Source: Cololabis saira (taxonomy: Eukaryota > Chordata > Actinopteri > Beloniformes > Belonidae). Taken from it: a DNA stretch of 64,000 nucleotides. Positions 1 to 11,657 of this stretch are shown here, piece after piece. A program made the position numbers and the translations under genes. The stretch covers positions 30,616,090 through 30,680,089 of the forward strand of contig NC_084591.1 in the NCBI RefSeq assembly GCF_033807715.1, in the 5' to 3' direction. The notes beneath the pieces are model-generated. The model searched no databases. It saw only the letters and a list, made by a program, of their open reading frames with translations, and was not told the origin of the DNA. The number at the start of each line of letters is the position of its first letter. Position 1 is the first letter of the stretch.

Positions 1-1524
1 ACTTGTCATCATCTATTTAAAATATACATAAAAGCAAACCACACAATATTCAAAGAAAATACTCTCTCAGAGCCAAACACAACTTTAACTCTTTGTAAGA
101 TGATTGAACTGAACAATGAAATGAAGGTTGCCTGACATTTTGCACAATACCGTAGTTTTAGCTTTCAACAGTGCTTGAAGAATGTGGCTCTAAATATTAT
201 TTATGTATTTATTTATTTATAATAAATATTAATAAGAATTCCTTTTTTTTTTGTTTAGGTGCAACCCTTTAAATGCAAATAAAGTGCTGTTAAGTGCATC
301 CCGTCGATCTTAATGTGTAGAATGATGCCACATGTGAAACCATCAGACAACACAAAAGAAGTGAATAATAAAAACCTGAGAGAAAAAGACAGCTAACTTA
401 ATAGACCAAACAACAAGGCCATTAAATGTGGTTTACTGAACAGTAAATCTCTCTTGTCAAAATCTCTGCTAGTAAATGATTTCATTTTGGAATTGTAATC
501 TTGGTTTATTATGTCTTACAAAAACCAGGCTGCAGAAGCAGAATCACGTCACTATTAATGAGTCAGTGCAACCAAGCTACTGGAATTTTCCCACTCCACT
601 AAAGTATTTTAATCAGCCCTAGAGCAAGCTTTATTAGCAGCTTCTTTGAGTGTCCAACTCCCAGTGTCTCTAACTCTATTTAGGCATCTCAGGAGCCAAT
701 TCTTTTCGTTGTTGTATATCGGCCAAATTGTCATTATTTGGAATTCTCACCAATTTTTACGTCACTTTATTCTGCCGACAGATAAAATAATGGGAATGAA
801 GGGGTTTAGCATTCAGTCAGATTCAGTCACATACTCCCTCACTGTGTGTGTCTAAGACCCCCAAAGGCAAAACAACTGGATATTTTGTTAGGCTTCTGTC
901 CCATGTGTAAAGGTGTGCATTGGATTCTCTAACTCGCTTCTTTAGCTAAACTCTTGTTTGATTATTTTGTGGTGCCAGCTATGTATAAATACACATTGAC
1001 TGATTATATTCAGTCTGTGTGAATTTTAAAAAGGGAACTGCAGGTTCACTAGCTTTGCTTTTTTTTTTCATCAACATACTGCTGTGTTTAAGAGACTTTA
1101 TGCTCAATTGGCTTCTCTCAAAGTATAAACGACCTTGCTCATTATCTTCTTCATATCTGGATTTTGTTCTCCAATTTGGCATAAAAGTTCACATTATTTC
1201 CTTACAACCAACTCCAATCTGATTGATTTTTTTTAAAATAACTGATCCTTGAGAGGGTGGGCTAAACCCAGAGAATTTACTTGTGGTGCTCAACAGGGAT
1301 AAGAAAATTCAGCATCGACCGTATTGGAAGTAGGCAGGTCACCCACATATAAATTTCAGAATAACTTTAACCTGTCTTCGTTTCAAAAACGTATTCAAGC
1401 CATGTCAAAGAATTTGCTAACATTTTGTAATGAAGACTTAATGCAGTGTGTTTTATTTGATTTGGAATGGCGTTGTGTAGATTGGATTAGGATTGAGCTG
1501 AAATGAATAGTGTTAAACTTTGAT
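1..1524. other. no gene recognised
   Basis: AT-rich sequence with short homopolymer runs. All open frames are under 70 codons, none resembles a known protein, and I see no transposon ends. Nothing further can be supported here. Confidence 0.6.
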
Positions 1525-2110
1525 TACAACCATAGACTGGAGAAAACAATGGATGAAGTATTAGATCATGTGATCCATACGTTTCTGAGGAGCGATTTTT
1601 AATGCCTCTTTTTTTCTTCGTACGGGGCACAACCGTGTCGCTCTGCAAGACTGTGGGAAAATATGCACGCCGTATGTCAATCAAAATTTAGCTTTGGCCA
1701 TCAGCTCCTTCAGTGGACCCCTGCTGAAATTTCTCGACTGGGAAATAAAAAGTTTACTGTCACATTTAACTGACGCTTGGTCAATAAAAAGGCCTGGATA
1801 CTTCGCTAAGCGCGGTACCATTACAATTGTGGATGAGGATGGAATCTAGTAATGATAACTGTCAACCAACAATGTTATAAATTAATTTAATGCTTTATAT
1901 AAATTCTCTGGTGTGGCCCCTCTGTGGTGTCATGGACGTGGACTCAAACGATTGAGACCAAAAGGTTTCTTTTGTAAATGCTGTTATTTATACTCTAAAG
2001 TTGGACATTTTAACATGGGATTCAATGCAGATTGACTTCCATGTTAAAATCGCAGAAGTACGAATCTCAGTTCCACCTGCAACTCAAGCCAGAAGTTAGA
2101 TGGTTGATTC
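1525..2110 (+). repeat. decayed dispersed fish repeat (unclassified)
   Basis: The stretch from about 1525 (ACCATAGACTGGAGAAAAC, then ATGTGATCC and TTTCTGAGGAGC) follows the order of a repeat I know from many teleost genomes (CCATAGACTGTATAAA... then TTTCTGAAGAGC). Further blocks to about 2110 (CAAGACTGTGGGAAAATAT, CCTTCAGTGGACCCC, TTGACTTCCATGTTAAAAT) look like the rest of the same unit. I recall the consensus rather than having aligned it, and I cannot name its superfamily. Ends are approximate. Confidence 0.35.
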
Positions 2111-2184
2111 TTAATGATAACTAGCTGCATTTGCATGGAAAATGACACACAGTGGCCACTTTATTAGATAGACATGGTATACCT

Positions 2185-2586
2185 TAGGGATGCCCTGATA
2201 CCGATACTGGTATCGGTATCGGGGCCGATACTGCTCTCATATACTCGTACTAGCAAAAATTCTCCGATACCACTTCATTGTTGTTGTAGTTACTGGTTAG
2301 TGACTCTAGGGGGAGATGTTGAGCCGCCCTGCGGCTCCCCGGGTGAGTGTGCAGCCCGGTGGCGGAGCGGGGCGCTCCCAGCCAGACTGGGCGGAAGAAA
2401 GCCCGGCCGGCTGAGTTTTGTTTAAAATTGAAAAGAAAAATATATATTTGAATTTCTGTTGCAAATAAAACCTGTCTTCCAATTCATTGCATTTTTAGCC
2501 TAGTTATTTTTGTGGTAGAAGTATCGGATCGGTACTCGTAAAATACTCATACTCGGTGTGAAAAAAATTATATTGGGGCATCCCTA
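2185..2586. mobile_element. hAT-type MITE, 402 bp
   Basis: The element starts TAGGGATGCCC and ends GGGCATCCCTA, a perfect 11-bp terminal inverted repeat. It is flanked by the exact 8-bp direct repeat GTATACCT (2177-2184 and 2587-2594), the target duplication length of hAT transposons. Just inside the ends the subterminal sequence is rich in GATACCG/CGGTATC motifs on both strands. The core (about 2310-2420) is GC-rich and encodes nothing. It is therefore a non-autonomous element mobilised in trans by a hAT transposase. Confidence 0.88.
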
Positions 2587-2594
2587 GTATACCT

Positions 2595-3553
2595 AATAAA
2601 GAGGTGACTGTGTGTATAAAGTTTCTAGTAAGAGTATTTAGATCATTATTGGACTTTATTCAGTTGGACTACATTCCAAGAGGACAAACAAGTAGTTGTT
2701 TGATGACTTTAAAAGTCTGAAAGCATTTAACTACAAGTTAGTCACAGCTATGTCCATTGCTGATTATGGTCCCTAAGAATAGTTTAGGTTTTTTTTTGTT
2801 TATACTACTTATCGGCGCATTTCTTAACTGCATGTGTTGTGGGTATTTGAAGCATGGTTCTTACTTGCTGTGCACTTTCTTATTTGTATGTGTTGTGAGT
2901 ACTGTGTTGTGTAGTATTATGTTTTCTTATTTGTAGCACAGATTTGTTTTTTGTTTCTTTTTCTGGCATACATTGCAGTGCTTTGAGCTTTCTTTGCCAC
3001 TGTACAGTTCAGTTCATGTGACAATCATTTCAAGGCACCTTTCCCATAAAGTAAAAGATTTTAGGGCCGTCCAGTTACATACAGTCCAGTTGTAATCCAA
3101 TTTTATTCCACATCGAGTTGAGCTTTCTCACCCACTGCAGAATTGAATGAGTTGGCCTACATTGGTTACAGGTGTTGGCATCCCATATCTAGTCCAGTCC
3201 AGTCGACATCATATTTTCAGGCTGGGAGCTGAATGCTACCTGCACTAGTATACCACACCTGAACCATAGACCAAACTGCTGACTGTCATCTCACGTTGCC
3301 TGGCAGATTTTGATGTGGACAGGACAAACAGATGGTATAAAAGGGCAATATCCTTGATTCTGCTTTCTTCTATCTTTATGATGAAGAATGATAAACATAA
3401 CTCTCTCTTATTTTAATTTACAAACCAAAAACAGGTTCCTTTGTCTTTTCATAACAGATATTTCAAAAACGAACCAGGGGATGCACCTGACTGCTTATCA
3501 CTCTGCTGCTCTTCCACTTTAAATGTCACATCCTACAGTCTCCCGATCCACTA
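2595..3553. other. no gene recognised
   Basis: Unique-looking AT-rich sequence between the hAT MITE and the Tc1 element. It has short runs of T and no open frame of note. A block at 3060-3340 with several CCAGT/GTCCAG repeats might be an old repeat, but I cannot identify it. Confidence 0.5.
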
Positions 3554-3699
3554 TAAAGGACTGTCTCAGAAAATTAGAATATTGTGATAAAGTTCTTTAT
3601 TTTCTGTAATGCAATTAAAAAAAAAAGTCATACATTCTGGATTCATTACAAATCAACTGAAATATTGCAAGCCTTTTATTATTTTAATATTGCTGATTA

Positions 3700-3792
3700 A
3701 GGGGCACGGTGGCGCAGCTGGTAGTGCAGCCATCTCACAGCAAGAAGGTCCTGGTCCAGGCCCTTAATAAAAATATTTAAAAAAAAAATATA

Positions 3793-3839
<47 letters not shown>
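3700..3839 (+). mobile_element. mini SINE insertion, tRNA-like head with (TA)n tail
   Basis: This 140-bp insertion in the left arm of the Tc1 element is flanked by the 13-bp direct repeat ATATTGCTGATTA (3687-3699 and 3840-3852). It begins with about 64 bp resembling the head of DANA/V-SINE-type fish SINEs (GGCACGGTGGCGCAGCTGG, then CTCACAGCAAGAAGGTCCTGG). It then goes straight into an A-rich and (TA)n tail, so the SINE body is missing. The matching uninterrupted sequence in the other Tc1 arm (around 5160-5180) confirms this is an insertion. The last part of the right repeat overlaps the TA tract, so a slightly shorter duplication is possible. Confidence 0.65.
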
Positions 3840-3845
<6 letters not shown>

Positions 3846-3972
3846 CTGATTATGGCTTACAGCTTAAGAAAACTCAAATATCCTATCTCAAAATATTTCC
3901 TCAGACCAAGTAAAAAAAAAGATTTATAACAGCAAAACAAAATCAAACATTTGAAAATGTCCATTAATGCAC

Positions 3973-4978
3973 TCAGTACTTGGTTGGGAATCCTTTTGCA
4001 CGGATTACTGCATCAATGCGGCGTGGCATGGAGGCAATCAGCCTGTGGCATTGCTGAGGTGTTATGGATGCGCAGGATGATTCAATAGCGGCCTTTAGCT
4101 CATTTGCATTGTTGGGTCTGGTGTCTTTCAGCTTCTTCTTCACAATACCCCACAACTTCTCTATGGGGTTCAGGTCAGGGGAATTGGCAGGCCAATCGAG
4201 GACAGTAATGCCATGGTCAGTACACCATTTACTGGTGGTTTTGGCACTGTGGGCAGGTGCCAGATTATGCTGGAAAATGAATTCATCATCTCCATAGAGC
4301 TTTTCAGCAGACGGAAGCATGTAGTGCTCTGAAATCTCTTGGTACACAGCTGCATTTACTCTGGACTTGATGAAACACAGTGGACCAACACCAGCAGCTG
4401 ACATGGCTCCCCAAACCATCGCTGACTGTGGGAACTTCACACTGGATTTCAAGCAACTTGGATTTTGCTTCCTCTCCAGCCTTTCTCCAGACTCTGGCGC
4501 CTTGACTTCCAAATGAAATACAAAACTTGCTTTCGTCTGAAAAGAAGACTTTGGACCATTCTGCAACTGTCCAGTGCTTCTTTTCCATAGCCCAAGTCAG
4601 ACGCTTCTTCCGTTGTCTTGAGTTCAGAAGTGGCTTGACCATGGGAATACGGCTATTGTAGCCCATTTCCCGGACACGTCTGTGAACATTGGCTTTTGAT
4701 ACCTGGACTCCAGCTTCAGTCCACTGTCTTTGAAGCTCACCCAAATTCTGGAAGCGACTCTTCTTCACAATGCTGTTAAGGCTGCGGTCATCTCTCTTGG
4801 TTGTGCAGCGTTTCCGGCCACATTTCCCCCTTCCAACAGACTTTTTGTGGATGTGCTTTGAAACTGCACTCTGTGAACAGCTTGCTCTTTGAGAAATTTA
4901 TTTTTGTGTCTTACCCTCCTGATGGAGGGTGTCAATGATGGTCCTCTGGACAGCAGTCAGATCAGCAATCCTCCCCAT
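3973..4978 (-). pseudogene. Tc1-like transposase, broken by one stop and one frameshift
   Basis: This is the DNA cut-and-paste enzyme of the surrounding Tc1 element. The minus-strand frame starts at ATG 4978 (MGRIADLTAVQ), has an HTH-like N-terminus with SQSAVSKHI, and ends in GFPTKY at 3973. The DDE domain is recognisable: FSDESKF (first D), FIFQHNLAPAHS (second D replaced by N in this copy) and [13 protein letters not shown] (E). Codon 27 is TAA (4898-4900). A one-base frameshift around 4465-4485 separates the upstream frame (to about SFGSQGARVWRKAGEE) from the downstream one (SCLKSSVKFPQ...). About 335 codons is the normal Tc1 length. With a stop, a frameshift and the altered second catalytic position, it cannot make active enzyme. 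Confidence 0.9.
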
Positions 4979-5279
4979 ACTTGTGATTTAGTTTACTGAA
5001 CCAAGCTGAGTGTTTTTCAAGGCTCAGGAAACCCTTGCAGGTGTTTCGAGTTAATTAGACGATTCAAGTGATTAGTTGAATACCCTACTAGTATACTTTT
5101 TCATGATATTCTAATATTTTGAGATAGGATAGGCTATTTGAGTTTTCTTAAGCTGTAAGCCATAATCAGCAATGTTAAAATAATAAAAGGCTTGCAATAT
5201 TTCAGTTGATTTGTAATGAATCCAGAATGTATGACATTTTTGTTTTTTTATTTGCATTGAGAGAAAATAAAGAACTTTA

Positions 5280-5347
5280 TCACAATATTCTAATTTTCTG
5301 AGACAGTCCTGTATCACAATATTCTAATTTTCTGAGACAGTCCTGTA
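5280..5347. repeat. 34-bp tandem duplication of the Tc1 right tip
   Basis: The unit running from TCACAATATTC to CAGTCCTGTA occurs at 5280-5313 and again, identically, at 5314-5347. Each copy ends in CTGTA, so the inner copy also carries a TA at a proper transposon edge. The left end of the element has the unit once. Confidence 0.92.
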
Positions 5348-7294
5348 TGTTCAAAGTCAGCTAAGGTGATTTTGTCTCATTCAGACAAGTGTCATTCAAT
5401 TACTCATCGTGAGGTCATATTGTACCCTTGACAATACTGCACCGCAAAATTTGCGCTTCAGGAAAAAAAAATAAGAGAACCTTTTCTGGAAAAAGCGAAA
5501 AGAAGGGTTGGGGGAGTTGGGAATGGGAAAAAAAGAGAGGGAGGGCTAATGATAGACACTAACTGTAATGGTTTCGAACCCGCCACCTCCCCATTCTGCA
5601 CACTATCACATTGCGCCATCGCTGTTCTGTCACTTAGACACTCAGGATCACCTCAGAGTTTCCTTCCTGGTGGTGAGCTGGCTGAGTGTGGGCACTGCAC
5701 ACCTGCATCCATTTACCAATCAACACCAGTCTTCAAGTAACCTGCAATCCTTACACTCCTCGCCAGATCATCCCATAGAATCACCTGGCAAGTATCAGTA
5801 GAGGCGTAGATGTGCCATTTGTGTATTATGGAGTAGTTTTCAGCATTTTCGTTTGTTATTCTGACTGCTTGTTTTTGCCTCACTCCAGAGCTGCAGTGCC
5901 TACCTCTCACCACTGGATTGTTTGTTTGGCCACCGACCTACACAAGCCTGGATGGTCACTACTCTTCCTGATTTTTCTGGACACTTAAAACGCCTAGCAA
6001 GGTATTAATCCGTTTTTGTCTCCCGAGTGTTGCACTGGAGTTCAGAACACAACCCAGCCTTTACACTAACTTAATTTTTTCTGAAAGTTGCCAACCAAGC
6101 TCTGTTCTGTTAATGCTCTGTATCATAAGGGGTCCTGCTTTTCATGCTTCCATTTCCTTCATTTTGTGAGTCACAAATTCATTGTGCACCGGTAAACTTC
6201 CATCCTGCTTTGACACAATATTTTATTACACTGCTGTCACAAACAAATGTAGACCGACCTGGTGTTCATAACAATCTTCAATCTTCAGATGATGAAATGA
6301 GCCTAAATCCTCCTTTTGTCCTTTAATCTCAAACATGAATGACATAAAGTGAGATGACAAACTATTCACAGCAGAAGGTGTGACGAGACCTGTTCTGACC
6401 TTGTTAAGAATGGGGAGGAGGAGAACTGTATTTAGTTGTGGCAGCACACGGTCAAGAGCAAACACAACAAACTGCTGCTTAAGAGTCCAAATAAAAGAAT
6501 GAAGCTTCTACACAAAGCGGTTTCCTTCTGAGGGAGGACTAAAATCTTATGAAGTGATTGGGATTGATGGAAAAGCTGTTGGAAAGTGAGCGATATCATA
6601 TCCACATTCTATGCTGTTGTCTCTCCTCTCCAACAATTTTTCTCTTGAAAGGCTCATTGATCTATTTAACTCTTTTAGAGACTTCAAAATCAGAAAGTTT
6701 CACTTATTAAAGCAGTGTTTCAAGTTGGGACTGAATGTACAGGTGTAAATATACTGTATGATTCTTTTAGTAACATATAATCCAGTGATCCAGTATCCAT
6801 AGCAACCCGTTTTGATCATTTGTCACGAATGAACATGCTGTATGCTCAAATACAATGTGTCTATGTGTCCTTTTGAAGTGAAGCTCAGACTCTGCGGAGT
6901 GCACTTTGAGACCCTGCAAAAAGAAAAAAACTAAATTGGGCTTATTTAGCAGTGCAGAACATCTCCAGCCAAGCAGAAGACATAAACAAAAACTCAACTC
7001 TGCTATCATGTCCAGGCATGGAAATGGTTGGGTTGGCTGTGACATGACTAGCCAATTTGGAGAAATAGAAAAAAAAAAAAAATCAGTGTAGCAAGTACAA
7101 TGCATGAGCGAATCCAGAAACTAGCCTCTGGGACTGTTTGCATATATTTACGGTGTCTTTTTCTGTCTTCCCCCCACTTTCAATGTTTAGATTGAATGAG
7201 ATTTAAATTGCAAAACCTAATACCACCACATTGGTGATTTCCCAGCTGTAATTTGGGTTTTCATAAAACTGTCTTGGAGTCAACATGATCACTT

Positions 7295-7362
7295 AATATA
7301 ATAATCATAATACTAATCATAATAATCACCATGATAATCATCATGATCATAATAATAATCAA
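7295..7362. repeat. AAT/ATC-rich simple repeat
   Basis: Imperfect runs of AATAATCAT and ATGATCATAATAATAATC, typical of a degenerate trinucleotide microsatellite. Confidence 0.8.
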
Positions 7363-7697
7363 ATGTATCATGCAAAACTGTGTTTTTGCACCAGGAACAA
7401 ATATTCATTAAATAACAAGCAGAAAGTAGAGGATTGTACAGCACCACAGAGGATCATCCTAATGAGAACAGTTTTAAAGTTGCCTGAGAGAAGAAGAAAA
7501 TGTGGTTCGGAGATTGCGAACAACCCGGCCATCAGGAATGACCAGACACTCGCTTCTAGCTCTTTACCACTTTCCCTCTACTGGAGGGGTTGTCACATTA
7601 TTACACTCCACTGCATAATTATCACAGACAGAACTGGTGTTAATAAAAATGAGGAGATGATGATTTGAACAACCACGTAACCGTTTTAAAAATAGAT

Positions 7698-7746
7698 TGT
7701 GTGTGTGCGTGCGTGCGTGTGTGTGTGTATATATATATACATATAG
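7698..7746. repeat. (GT)n/(GC GT)/(TA)n compound microsatellite
   Basis: A run of TGTGTGTGTG, CGTGCGTGCG, TGTGTGTGTG and then TATATATATA. Alternating purine-pyrimidine throughout, so it could adopt Z-DNA. Confidence 0.9.
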
Positions 7747-8082
7747 CCCTGTGCACGTGAAAGTAACAACATGACATTAAAGAAGACATTTTTAACCCTT
7801 TTTTAAACATGTATTCACAGTGTTGTTCGCAGCTTCTGGTTTTAGGATGTGCCTGAACAGTTTTGACAGGGTCACAAATAGTTTTGTGAAACATACATGG
7901 CCCATGAGAAATAACGAAGAAACCCTCCATGCCTTAAGTGTGAAAAGATTTAAATAATATATATAATATTTCAGTCACTGAAGTCACACAGAATTTTTGT
8001 TGGCAACATTTTATCAAAAAGTGTGCAACTGCAAACAAATGTGTAAAACACTGTACACAGGTGCCTTTGCAACACCACATTA

Positions 8083-8275
8083 CTACTACTACTGTCATTT
8101 AGCAGACACTTTTATCCAAAACGACTTACATCTTAGAGAACAAACACACCATTTCGCCCAGGGAGCAATTAGGGTTAAGAGCCTTGCTCAGGGGCCCAAG
8201 GTGGTTCATCTTGGTTGCCATTCTGGGGCTCCTCCAGACCCAAGCCCATCTCTGTAGCTACTAGACTACCAAAAA
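8083..8275 (+). repeat. teleost dispersed repeat, CATTTAGCAGAC type
   Basis: The sequence TCATTTAGCAGACACTTTTATCCAAAACGACTTACATC, followed by CAGGGAGCAATTAGGGTTAAGAGCCTTGCTCAGGGGCCC and then AAGCCCATCTC with CTAGACTACC, matches a unit I recall from many teleost genomes. It encodes nothing. I do not know its transposition class. Related pieces occur at 52640-52760 and 53135-53640. Confidence 0.55.
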
Positions 8276-8429
8276 TATACATTCAGCCCTTTTTATTGAG
8301 TTCTGAAGGCAGATTTTGAATATTTTGGGAATTATACTACAAGCTCATTGAAGTTGCTCCCATTACTATTGTAAGAAGTATTAGAGTGCAATTAATTTAA
8401 AAAACATACAAATACATAAAAATTAGGTC

Positions 8430-8560
8430 AATTGGTGATTCTAAATTGCCCGTAGGTGTGAGCGTGAGTGTGGTTGTGAGCATGGTTTGTGTGTTTATAT
8501 GTGGCCCTGTGATGGACTGGTGACCTGTCCAGGGTGTAACCCCTGCCTCTCACCTGAAAT
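8430..8560 (+). mobile_element. DANA/V-SINE-like fragment
   Basis: The blocks AATTGGTGATTCTAAATTGCCCGTAGGTGTGAG and CCCTGTGATGGACTGGTGACCTGTCCAGGGTGTAACCCCTGCCTCTC are the central and 3' part of a widespread teleost tRNA-derived SINE. The tRNA-like head and GGAT tail are absent. No target duplication was found. Confidence 0.62.
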
Positions 8561-9699
8561 CGCAGCAAAATCCTAATATGTGAACTTGTAAAGCCACTTT
8601 ATGTAGCAACACCAGATCTGACCACATGAGGAAGCCTGTAATTGCCTGTATTATCAGATGTGTGGGACCATCCTCACTCGTCAGTGGTAATGTCAGTGGC
8701 TCTTTTGCCGTCACAGCAGATCTGTATGCCCCTTGTGGTGAGATGTGGTATTGCTACCTGACATTATTTCAAAATTACAGATGAAAATGAAAAGGAAATG
8801 GGTGTATATTCTTGAACGTGTGAGGGTGGGGGAGGAGGAGGAGAGGTGAGGTAAGAGCAGGGATGGAGTTCTTGAGTAGGACAAGCCGATTGGAGTCACT
8901 GCTGCGCTGCACTGTCAGATCAAAACGCCTTTCTGGGCATCAAAGACACCTGCAGCAGCAGTGTCTCCGGTGATAAAGATGCCACTCTTTCTGTTTTCTC
9001 GCTCCGATTTTAATTACAAATATGTATAAGCAGCTTAACTGCATGGACAGGGGTTTTTCTTTACCAGGCAAGGGTGTGGGGGTGCTGGGGTATCAACGCA
9101 GCTGGTTTATAAGATAAGATTATTTAGCATTTTTTGTTTGTTTATTTGTTTATTTCCTGCTAATTATTCATACCCCCTCACATTCAACAACTCCACTTTC
9201 TCCTCCTCAATTTTGTTAAATGAGGTGTAACATAAATAACTAAAAATGATCATAAATAAATAAATTATTTTCAGTATAAACATTCCCACTGAAAAGCTGG
9301 AGGCTAAGCTTAGTTCCCTGGAAATTAGACATTTGTCTTGCAGCTGATAGAATGTTTTATGTGTCAGTTCCTTCAGGTTCTTAACCTGCTTATTTAAGAA
9401 ATGTTCATATCTTAATTTTTTTTCATCTTCCTGTGCACACATTGCATGAGAAATGATGCTGCATATTTCCAAACTGTTCGCTTGTGTTCGAACCAAGGAT
9501 TTAAAGCGTTTAATGATATACTGGGGGATGCAAATGAAAGGGGAGGTGACATCTAGAGTACACTGATCTTACACTTTAACCTCAATAGCACATTATGATC
9601 CTAGAAAAGTGGAGGGAGATCATCATCATCGTCTTTGTGTGAGAGGAGGATGAATGAGGGAGAGAGTGGGAGTGAAAGCTATTGGTTTATTTTTCCATA
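8561..9699. other. no gene recognised
   Basis: Mixed AT-rich sequence. The longest minus-strand frame (110 codons, 9164-9496) lacks any recognisable domain and I do not treat it as a gene. Confidence 0.5.
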
Positions 9700-9802
9700 T
9701 CTTGGCCCTTTTTCTTCTTATTTTTTGTTTGGTGGTGGTTTATGTAGGGTTTTGTGGTTGCACGGGTTTAGTTTTTTGGGTTAGTTTGGTTCGTGTTTTT
9801 GT

Positions 9803-11406
9803 GTGTTTGTCCACGCCGGCCTGAGGCTGGTGGCAGCCATGGTGGCTGATGGGCTGGCCCGGCTGTCCGGGCAGCACGGTGTGAAGGTGGCCGCCGGATC
9901 ACTGTGCGGTGTAGAGGAGGTGGCACTGGCAGCGGGGGAGATGGTGGGGCACGGCTCCATCAAATCCGCCGCCCGCATGAACAAGTTGGTCGTGTTGTTT
10001 CTGGAGAAGGTGGAACAAGCAAACCGGCTGGTGGAGACCGGGATAGTTGTGAACGGCTTGTTTGAACAAGTACTGTCGCTAACGCAGCCCACAAGCCGGA
10101 TCGCCCTATCTAATCTGCCGCCTTTCATTAGCAATGCGTTTCTGATCAATGAGCTCTCTCGTTATGGGAAAGTTGTCTATCCCATGAAAAAGATGCTGTC
10201 TGGGTGCAAATCACCTTTTATTAAAGCATGTTGTATTGCATCGGAGACAAGTAGTGATGATACTTAACAACAGAACAGAGGACTTCAATTATATTTTTAA
10301 AGTGCGGGTGGACGGGTTTGATTACACTTTGTACGCCACCTCCTCCCTGCTGAAGTGCTTCGGCGTCGGCAAAGAGGGACACCAAGCCCGGGCTCGGCCA
10401 AGGCAGGGCCTGCCCAGCAGAGCGCAGGGGAAGCAGGTAGGCAGGGTAGCCCCGTACCTGTGGCCCGGCGCCAGACTCCCGACACAGCACAGCGGGAGGG
10501 GGACGGAGGAGAGAGAGAGAGGCAGGAGGAGCAGAGCGGACACAAGGAGGTGAGTGAGAAGGAGAAGCGTGGGGCTGAGAAGATAAGTGGCACGGGTGAG
10601 GTGGTGGGAGAGACAGGAGAAGTGGGGGGTGAGACAGGTGGTGTGGAGGGTAAGAAAGCAGGGGAGAGGGGTGGGGAAAAGGAGGTGGAGGGGGAGACAG
10701 CAGAAGTGGGGGGTGAGACAGGTGAGGTGGAGGGTAAGAAAGGTGAGGTGGGAGAAAGGTGAAGTGGAGGGTGAGACAGAGGAGGCAGGGGAGATAGACA
10801 AAGTAAGAATGGGACAGGTGAAGCAGAGAGGTCTGAGGAGGAGATGGAGATAGGTGAGGTGATAGGAGAGAAAGGTGAAACTGTGGAGATGACAGGCGAG
10901 ATGGGTGGTGAAGGGAGTGAGAGAGAAAAAGTACCAGATAAACAGATTAAAGCTGGTTTATCTGAGAAAAGAAGAGAGAGTATGATTTTGTCTAACAATG
11001 CGGAAGTGCGTGTGAGAGGGTACACACTCCAGCACAGAGACAAAGCAAAAGGCAGAGCTCGCTGTCTGGGAGGGAGGCTGTGAGGCCGGGCGGGGAAGCC
11101 CCGGCGGCCACCACAGCAGACAGCGACAGTGATGCTGAGGCGTACCTGTCTGACTGCAGTGGCGTCTCCAGCGTCACTGTAAGGCAAGAAACAAAAATGT
11201 ATTCGGAGAAAATGTTAAAAAGTTTTCTGGAGCAAATTAAAGGAATAAGAGGCATAAACATAGAAAAACACTTTCCAGACAAGGTACTATTTTTAAATTC
11301 AGCAAAGTATGTTATTAAAAACAAAGCCACCTCCGAACTAACAAATCAGGAGGTGTTTAGGTTGAAAAAACGAATGATTAAAGTGAGAAAAGAGCTTGAT
11401 TTTTAG
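9803..11406 (+). pseudogene. Tx1-like LINE ORF1 (RNA-binding gag-like protein), frameshifted
   Basis: ORF1 proteins of this group bind the LINE RNA. The copy reads from the 9.8 kb region through LSNLPPFISNAFLINELSR (an RRM-like segment) and FKVRVDGFDY. It then reaches a decayed zinc knuckle, KCFGVGKEGHQARARP, where a CCHC motif would be expected but the second and fourth ligands are replaced by V and R. A long purine-rich linker with repeated GETGEV/VEGK units follows (about 10590-10930). The C-terminus is conserved (YSEKMLKSFLEQ ... QEVFRLKKRM) and stops at 11406. The frame changes at least three times (around 10230-10260, in the linker, and before 11080). The start is uncertain: the first ATG in the frame is 9803, but a second one lies at 9839. 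Confidence 0.7.
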
Positions 11407-11657
11407 TAACATGTCTGCCTTGATTATATTTTTCAATCTTTTTTACGCTTTTTTTTTAGTGCTGGGCGGTATACCGGTTCATACCGAACACCGGTGTTTA
11501 TTTTTCTTATGATGTGAATTTTTCATATACCGTAATACCGGTGAGTATGTACAGTAGCGTACACAACGTTGGGAATGCCGCGCGGCGCTACGTTCTGCCG
11601 CGCCGCGCGGCGGACGTAGCGCCGCTGGACACTGTTTGTGAGGGGACTGTTTAGCAG

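Larger units (their letters stand above)
3556..5345 (-). mobile_element. Tc1/mariner element, inactive, with long inverted ends
   Basis: The left end (AAGGACTGTCTCAGAAAATTAG...) and right end (...CTAATTTTCTGAGACAGTCCTG) are inverted copies that stay similar for roughly 150-200 bp inward, including the blocks AAATATTGCAAGCCTTTTATTAT and GCTGATTA. The flanks are TA at 3554-3555 and 5346-5347, the Tc1/mariner target. The element is about 1.8 kb because a small SINE (3700-3839) lies in the left arm and a 34-bp unit is doubled at the right tip. The transposase reads on the minus strand and is broken, so the copy is dead. Confidence 0.9.
5348..8075. other. no gene recognised; possible very old repeat at 5560-6060
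   Basis: No convincing coding sequence. On the minus strand around 5570-5625 there is a tRNA-like pair of blocks (TGGCGCAATGTGATAG, then GGTTCGAAACC), which may be the head of an old SINE. The text from 5640 to 6060 vaguely resembles a decayed dispersed element. Both are too diverged to classify. Two simple repeats in this stretch are listed separately. Confidence 0.4.

Noticed and set aside
5570..5625. tRNA-like A and B box pair on the minus strand
   Set aside because: Too diverged to fold as a tRNA and lacking other SINE parts; mentioned only as a possibility.
10297..11187. 296-codon minus-strand frame rich in S, T and P (mucin-like)
   Set aside because: It is the complement of the purine-rich ORF1 linker of the Tx1-like LINE, whose plus-strand frames match known ORF1 motifs.
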